A stretch of 64,000 nt of DNA, from the NCBI RefSeq assembly GCF_000699445.3, contig NC_067197.1, positions 23,481,809 through 23,545,808 of the forward strand, read 5' to 3'. The translations under genes and the position numbers were made by a program. The DNA comes from Schistosoma haematobium (taxonomy: Eukaryota > Platyhelminthes > Trematoda > Strigeidida > Schistosomatidae). Within the stretch, counting starts at the first letter, position 1. Each line of letters starts with the position of its first letter. The notes beneath the pieces were generated by a model that was not told where the DNA came from, searched no databases, and saw only the letters and a program-made list of their open reading frames with translations. Shown here piece by piece: positions 63,233 through 64,000 of the stretch.

Positions 63233-63850
63233 CTACATTGTAGAAGCATCCACTTCAGATTAAAGAAAATCTATTTGGAGTAATTTTTGCACATACAACA
63301 TTTTACGTAAATGTATCTACCATTTGAGCATGTGCTTAATTAATTAATACTTGCACCACATGATAGTCATCTATAAATTCTCTGTGAATGTAAACCATAG
63401 TTATCCACAATTACATACATATATTCTCGTATTATTATTATTTGGTAATGAGATACATTTTAGTGGTGCTCACGAAAATATACACATATATTTCAAGCTT
63501 ATTTACAAATATGTCAGTGTATATTATATTGCATGTATTTGTAATCATATGAATTGAATTCAACTAACCATTTGTCTTTATTGTTACTATTTTAATCAAT
63601 GAAATAATTGTAGAATTTTTCAATTTTATTAATTTTTTACTATAGGAACATCATAAAGAAACACTACTTTTTTCTCTCTTCGTTACCCATCTTATTTTCT
63701 TACTTGATTTCAGGTTAAAAATGATTATATTTTATGTTTAGTGTTATTCTATTCAATTGATTTACTTCGTGTTGATTTACCCGGTATCAATATCTTGATA
63801 CCACGTATATATGGCGCTTGTCAGCATGTTTTAAAGGAAGAAATTAACAT
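31025..63850 (+). CDS. RALGAPB: Ral GTPase-activating protein subunit beta, N-terminal ~830 residues, eleven exons, continues past the right edge
   Basis: RALGAPB is the non-catalytic partner that stabilises RalGAP alpha; the complex switches off RalA/RalB and acts on exocytosis and mTORC1 signalling. Exons: 31025-31034, 34219-34349, 37636-37845, 39891-40224, 41270-41824, 44594-44744, 51528-51772, 52453-52542, 54441-54899, 62141-62319, 63714-63850. All have GT/AG borders and matching phases (2501 nt, 833 codons plus 2 nt). Strong matches to the animal protein are [87 protein letters not shown] and [11 protein letters not shown]. The Rap/Ran-GAP-like domain lies in the C-terminus, outside the window. 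Introns 2, 6 and others carry retroelements. Confidence 0.92.
32637..33171 (+). mobile_element. Non-autonomous derivative of family II LINE (older copy)
   Basis: 535-bp element in RALGAPB intron 1, flanked by an 8-bp target duplication CATCTTTG (32629-32636 and 33172-33179). It has the same layout as 10910-11391: family II 5' UTR, a short conserved junction (CAAATCGAGTGACTTGTGT), the 3' end motif GTATTCGGTGTGCC and an (AAAT)n tail. It is clearly more divergent from the family II source than the other copy. Confidence 0.85.
33270..33720 (-). pseudogene. Degraded family I LINE RT fragment
   Basis: The minus strand reads [16 protein letters not shown] (from a [11 protein letters not shown] box), [20 protein letters not shown] and SDGLVFDDI, aligning with the family I RT C-terminal region but with many substitutions and stops. 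An old relic in RALGAPB intron 1. Confidence 0.65.
34219..34349 (+). CDS. RALGAPB: RALGAPB coding exon 2
   Basis: [20 protein letters not shown] and then [18 protein letters not shown], matching the family's start through SVGREVANAVVRPL. Acceptor TTCTTAG, donor GTAGGA, ends phase 0. Confidence 0.82.
34551..34862 (+). mobile_element. Family III LINE 3' fragment
   Basis: Aligns with 17390-17685 (GTGGGAC-like ACACATTGGGG, GGATCCTGAAGGG, GAATGCTGGTGAGCGGC) and ends in the same CGTAAGTAAGTAAG tail. 5'-truncated, no open frame. In RALGAPB intron 2, just after exon 2. Confidence 0.75.
35872..36858 (-). mobile_element. 5'-truncated family I LINE copy
   Basis: One 243-codon frame (36821-36090) covers the RT C-terminus with [40 protein letters not shown] and [20 protein letters not shown]. 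It is nearly identical to 49330-50059, with only a handful of residue changes. The (CAGT)n tail at 35872-35905 marks the 3' end. GATACCA flanks both sides (35865-35871, 36859-36865). At the truncated end a ~22-bp segment (CCCTCTAAATGCAAG unit) is duplicated in tandem. Confidence 0.88.
37325..37402 (+). repeat. tRNA-like SINE relic
   Basis: TAGCTCAGCGGTAACGTC resembles a pol III A box and GTTCAAACTCC a B box, about 45 bp apart. No proper cloverleaf, so not a tRNA gene. Confidence 0.5.
37636..37845 (+). CDS. RALGAPB: RALGAPB coding exon 3
   Basis: Seventy codons, phase 0 both ends. A serine/threonine-rich stretch leads to [16 protein letters not shown], which aligns with the family's LLKTDKEVKWTMEV. 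Donor GTACGT. The first half is poorly conserved. Confidence 0.78.
37846..39890. other. RALGAPB intron 3
   Basis: AT-rich, no gene or clear repeat recognised. Confidence 0.6.
39891..40224 (+). CDS. RALGAPB: RALGAPB coding exon 4
   Basis: [20 protein letters not shown] then [10 protein letters not shown], aligning with [20 protein letters not shown]; later [20 protein letters not shown] aligns with [20 protein letters not shown]. Acceptor TTACATAG; ends phase 1. Confidence 0.9.
40225..41269. other. RALGAPB intron 4
   Basis: No gene or clear repeat recognised. Confidence 0.6.
41270..41824 (+). CDS. RALGAPB: RALGAPB coding exon 5
   Basis: Helical repeat region with [40 protein letters not shown] and [20 protein letters not shown], close to the family's WLLACTRCFPTPPYW and NWRHHPAVVEQWSKV. 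A serine/glycine-rich insert of about 45 residues separates the first two. Phase 1 both sides. Confidence 0.95.
41825..42956. other. RALGAPB intron 5, proximal part
   Basis: AT-rich, nothing recognised before the hairpin. Confidence 0.6.
42957..43255. repeat. 145-bp near-perfect inverted repeat with a 9-nt loop
   Basis: Arms 42957-43101 and 43111-43255 are reverse complements with a single mismatch (42967/43245); the loop is ATAACTGGG. TTAATTTCTCAATT occurs both left of the left arm (near 42917) and at the end of the right arm (near 43253). No coding content. Confidence 0.97.
43277..43645 (+). repeat. Dispersed repeat, copy 1 (shared with 59645-59965)
   Basis: AACCCATTGTATCG, AGCGAAGAAAATTTTC, TATTTATAGTTGTATGGTAAAT and later AATAATTAACGGGTCA recur in the same order at 59645-59965. 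A (TA)n tract (43397-43435) sits inside this copy where the other has AAATAAATG. It may be the 3' UTR of the adjoining Penelope-like relic, but this is inference. Confidence 0.8.
43397..43435. repeat. (TA)n microsatellite
   Basis: About 19 TA units inside the dispersed repeat. Confidence 0.95.
43745..44232 (-). pseudogene. Penelope-like element C-terminus (RT end plus GIY-YIG endonuclease)
   Basis: The minus strand encodes [20 protein letters not shown] (RT C-terminal extension), then [20 protein letters not shown] with RISEHYP and a broken WLLKG. This is the CxC plus GYIGRT signature of the Penelope GIY-YIG endonuclease. A frameshift near 44035 and a TAG after YP show it is dead. In RALGAPB intron 5, antisense. 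Confidence 0.75.
44418..44560 (-). repeat. SINE relic with degraded hammerhead core
   Basis: The minus strand reads AACGCGTTCAAGTCT (B-box-like), then ATCCTGTGAACGGATCCC and CCGGACGAAACACGCGT. This is the layout of schistosome hammerhead SINEs with the CUGAUGAG box mutated. Confidence 0.65.
44594..44744 (+). CDS. RALGAPB: RALGAPB coding exon 6
   Basis: [20 protein letters not shown] then [20 protein letters not shown], matching TWFRFLHMLSNPVDLSNP. Donor GTAAGT, phase 2. The following intron is 6.8 kb and holds a LINE. Confidence 0.93.
45415..45516 (+). mobile_element. 3' fragment of the family II derivative
   Basis: CAAATCGAATGATTTATGTG, TATTTGGTGCCCACTTGTGCC and (AAAT)n match the 3' end of the derivative family, including its conserved junction. 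In intron 6. Confidence 0.75.
46325..46490 (-). repeat. tRNA-derived SINE
   Basis: The minus strand has a TTCGCGTGCAAGACCGAAG-like left part and the B-box CCTGGGTTCGATTTCCGG, followed by CATGAGAACTGCTGTGGAGC. Related in order and sequence to 55550-55680. Confidence 0.65.
47289..48450 (+). pseudogene. Family I endonuclease domain (second copy)
   Basis: Split across two frames (47289-47855 and 47870-48184), then a [13 protein letters not shown] and [12 protein letters not shown] are clear; the metal-binding Asp of GDFNA is replaced by Gly ([10 protein letters not shown]), an inactivating change. Confidence 0.82.
48799..50059 (+). pseudogene. Family I reverse transcriptase (second copy)
   Basis: Frame 48799-49320 has [12 protein letters not shown] to [11 protein letters not shown], then a frameshift near 49262, and frame 49235-50059 continues to the natural end SSLKLRD. 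The N-terminal RT part ([14 protein letters not shown]) is deleted. Positions 49330-50059 are nearly identical to 36821-36090. Confidence 0.87.
50252..51527. other. RALGAPB intron 6, distal part
   Basis: No gene recognised; the frames at 50251-50484 and 51100-51363 are AT-rich chance frames. Confidence 0.6.
51528..51772 (+). CDS. RALGAPB: RALGAPB coding exon 7
   Basis: [20 protein letters not shown] then FLGIQPSL, matching [22 protein letters not shown]. Phase compatibility with exon 8 selects the donor at 51773 (GTAACT) over a weaker one upstream. Confidence 0.92.
52453..52542 (+). CDS. RALGAPB: RALGAPB coding exon 8
   Basis: Ninety nucleotides encoding [20 protein letters not shown] then GSFSTEKAT. 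It lies in the poorly conserved serine-rich linker; supported by splice borders (acceptor CATCAG, donor GTAAGT) and matching phases on both sides. Confidence 0.7.
52641..52695 (-). ncRNA. Hammerhead ribozyme-like motif, core and stem II mutated
   Basis: The minus strand reads TCCAG, TTGACGAG, TCCCAAATAAAAC, GAAA, CGCGC, GTC, CTGGA. The invariant C is U and stem II has lost two pairs compared with the right copy. Probably inactive. Confidence 0.75.
52811..52867 (+). ncRNA. Hammerhead ribozyme-like motif, core mutated
   Basis: Reads TCCAG, ATGATGAG, TCCCAAAAAGGAC (stem II), GAAA, CGCGC, GTC then CTGGA. This is the schistosome hammerhead layout with the invariant C of CUGAUGA replaced by A, expected to abolish or strongly reduce self-cleavage. 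Confidence 0.8.
54135..54215 (+). repeat. tRNA-like SINE relic
   Basis: TGGCTTAATGGTTAGTAC (A-box-like) and TTGGTTCGAAGATTG (B-box-like) with tRNA-like spacing. Intron 8. Confidence 0.5.
54441..54899 (+). CDS. RALGAPB: RALGAPB coding exon 9
   Basis: Low-complexity Ser/Thr/Asn/Gln linker followed by [20 protein letters not shown], matching [20 protein letters not shown]. Ends phase 1 before GTAAGT. Confidence 0.9.
55550..55680 (-). repeat. tRNA-derived SINE
   Basis: The minus strand has GAGACTGAAGGTCCTGGGTT with CGATTCTTG (B box) and a body GTAGATGCGCATTACTGAAG resembling the 46325-46490 copy. Confidence 0.6.
59645..59965 (+). repeat. Dispersed repeat, copy 2
   Basis: Same order of blocks as 43277-43645 (AACCCATTGTGTAATTG, AGCGAAGAAAAATTG, TATTTATAGTTGTATGATAAA, AAGTAATTAACAGGTCA). 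No coding content. Same orientation, in a different intron of RALGAPB. Confidence 0.8.
62141..62319 (+). CDS. RALGAPB: RALGAPB coding exon 10
   Basis: [20 protein letters not shown] and [20 protein letters not shown], matching EAGRAEACGTLCRIF and PAYLSRFYMLLIQGL. Acceptor TTTCTTTCAG, donor GTTAGT, phase 0. Confidence 0.93.
62320..63713. other. RALGAPB intron 10
   Basis: AT-rich with a long (TA)n tract; no gene recognised. Confidence 0.6.
63179..63229. repeat. (TA)n microsatellite
   Basis: About 25 TA units, the longest in the window. Confidence 0.95.
63714..63850 (+). CDS. RALGAPB: RALGAPB coding exon 11
   Basis: [20 protein letters not shown] then [20 protein letters not shown], matching [20 protein letters not shown] and DLKGIDVVVPYFISALE. 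Donor GTAAGT, phase 2; the gene continues off the window. Confidence 0.9.
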
Positions 63851-64000
63851 GTAAGTTGTTATTCCTTATCCCGTGATTGTTGAAAGAAAATTATCTTTTT
63901 CATTAAGATATTATTATCATTGTGATAAAAAGAAGTCCATTCGTTGATGAGTATTGATAACGTGGAACATTTGAGCCTTACATTAAGGTGTAGTTGAGAT

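Overview
The window is AT-rich, intron-rich eukaryotic DNA crowded with retroelements. The best fit is a blood fluke of the genus Schistosoma or a close trematode relative. Support comes from short introns mixed with very long ones, tRNA-derived SINEs carrying schistosome-type hammerhead ribozyme cores, several RTE-like LINE families, a CR1-like LINE, a Penelope-like relic, and a gypsy element with the CHCC Gag finger and apparent tRNA-Trp primer site known from the CsRn1/Boudicca group. The species cannot be fixed from the sequence alone.

Two host genes are arranged head to head. KIN (DNA/RNA-binding protein KIN17) lies on the minus strand, complete in six coding exons from 21621 down to 2278; its fourth intron is about 14.9 kb. 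RALGAPB (Ral GTPase-activating protein, non-catalytic beta subunit) lies on the plus strand. Eleven coding exons are visible from 31025 to 63850, and the gene runs off the right edge with roughly the first 830 residues encoded here. Splice phases are mutually consistent across both models.

Region by region: 1-1577 is an RTE-like LINE fragment (my family II) downstream of KIN. 2278-5453 holds the last two KIN exons. 5454-20305 is the large KIN intron with a near full-length but broken RTE-like LINE (family I, 6238-10166), a non-autonomous deletion derivative of family II (10910-11391), and a family III LINE (about 11505-17690) split by a nested 3.9 kb minus-strand family II element (13138-17022). 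20306-21621 holds KIN exons 1-4. Between the two genes sits a young, structurally complete gypsy retrotransposon (22187-27425) with 321-bp LTRs differing at two positions, followed by CR1-like relics, one of them split by an antisense solo LTR of the same family. RALGAPB introns hold more RTE-like pieces, a second large family I element with a clear 12-bp target duplication (46943-50239), a Penelope-like relic, a 145-bp near-perfect hairpin, and SINE/hammerhead relics.

No CRISPR, rRNA, bacterial or plasmid features are present. The most unusual signals are: a 1.34-kb essentially identical inverted pair of already broken family II coding regions whose 3' UTRs differ strongly (gene-conversion signature); a LINE deletion derivative that keeps only the 5' UTR and 3' end; the 145-bp hairpin; head-to-head hammerhead SINEs; and a 40-nt gag/pol overlap with a candidate slippery site.
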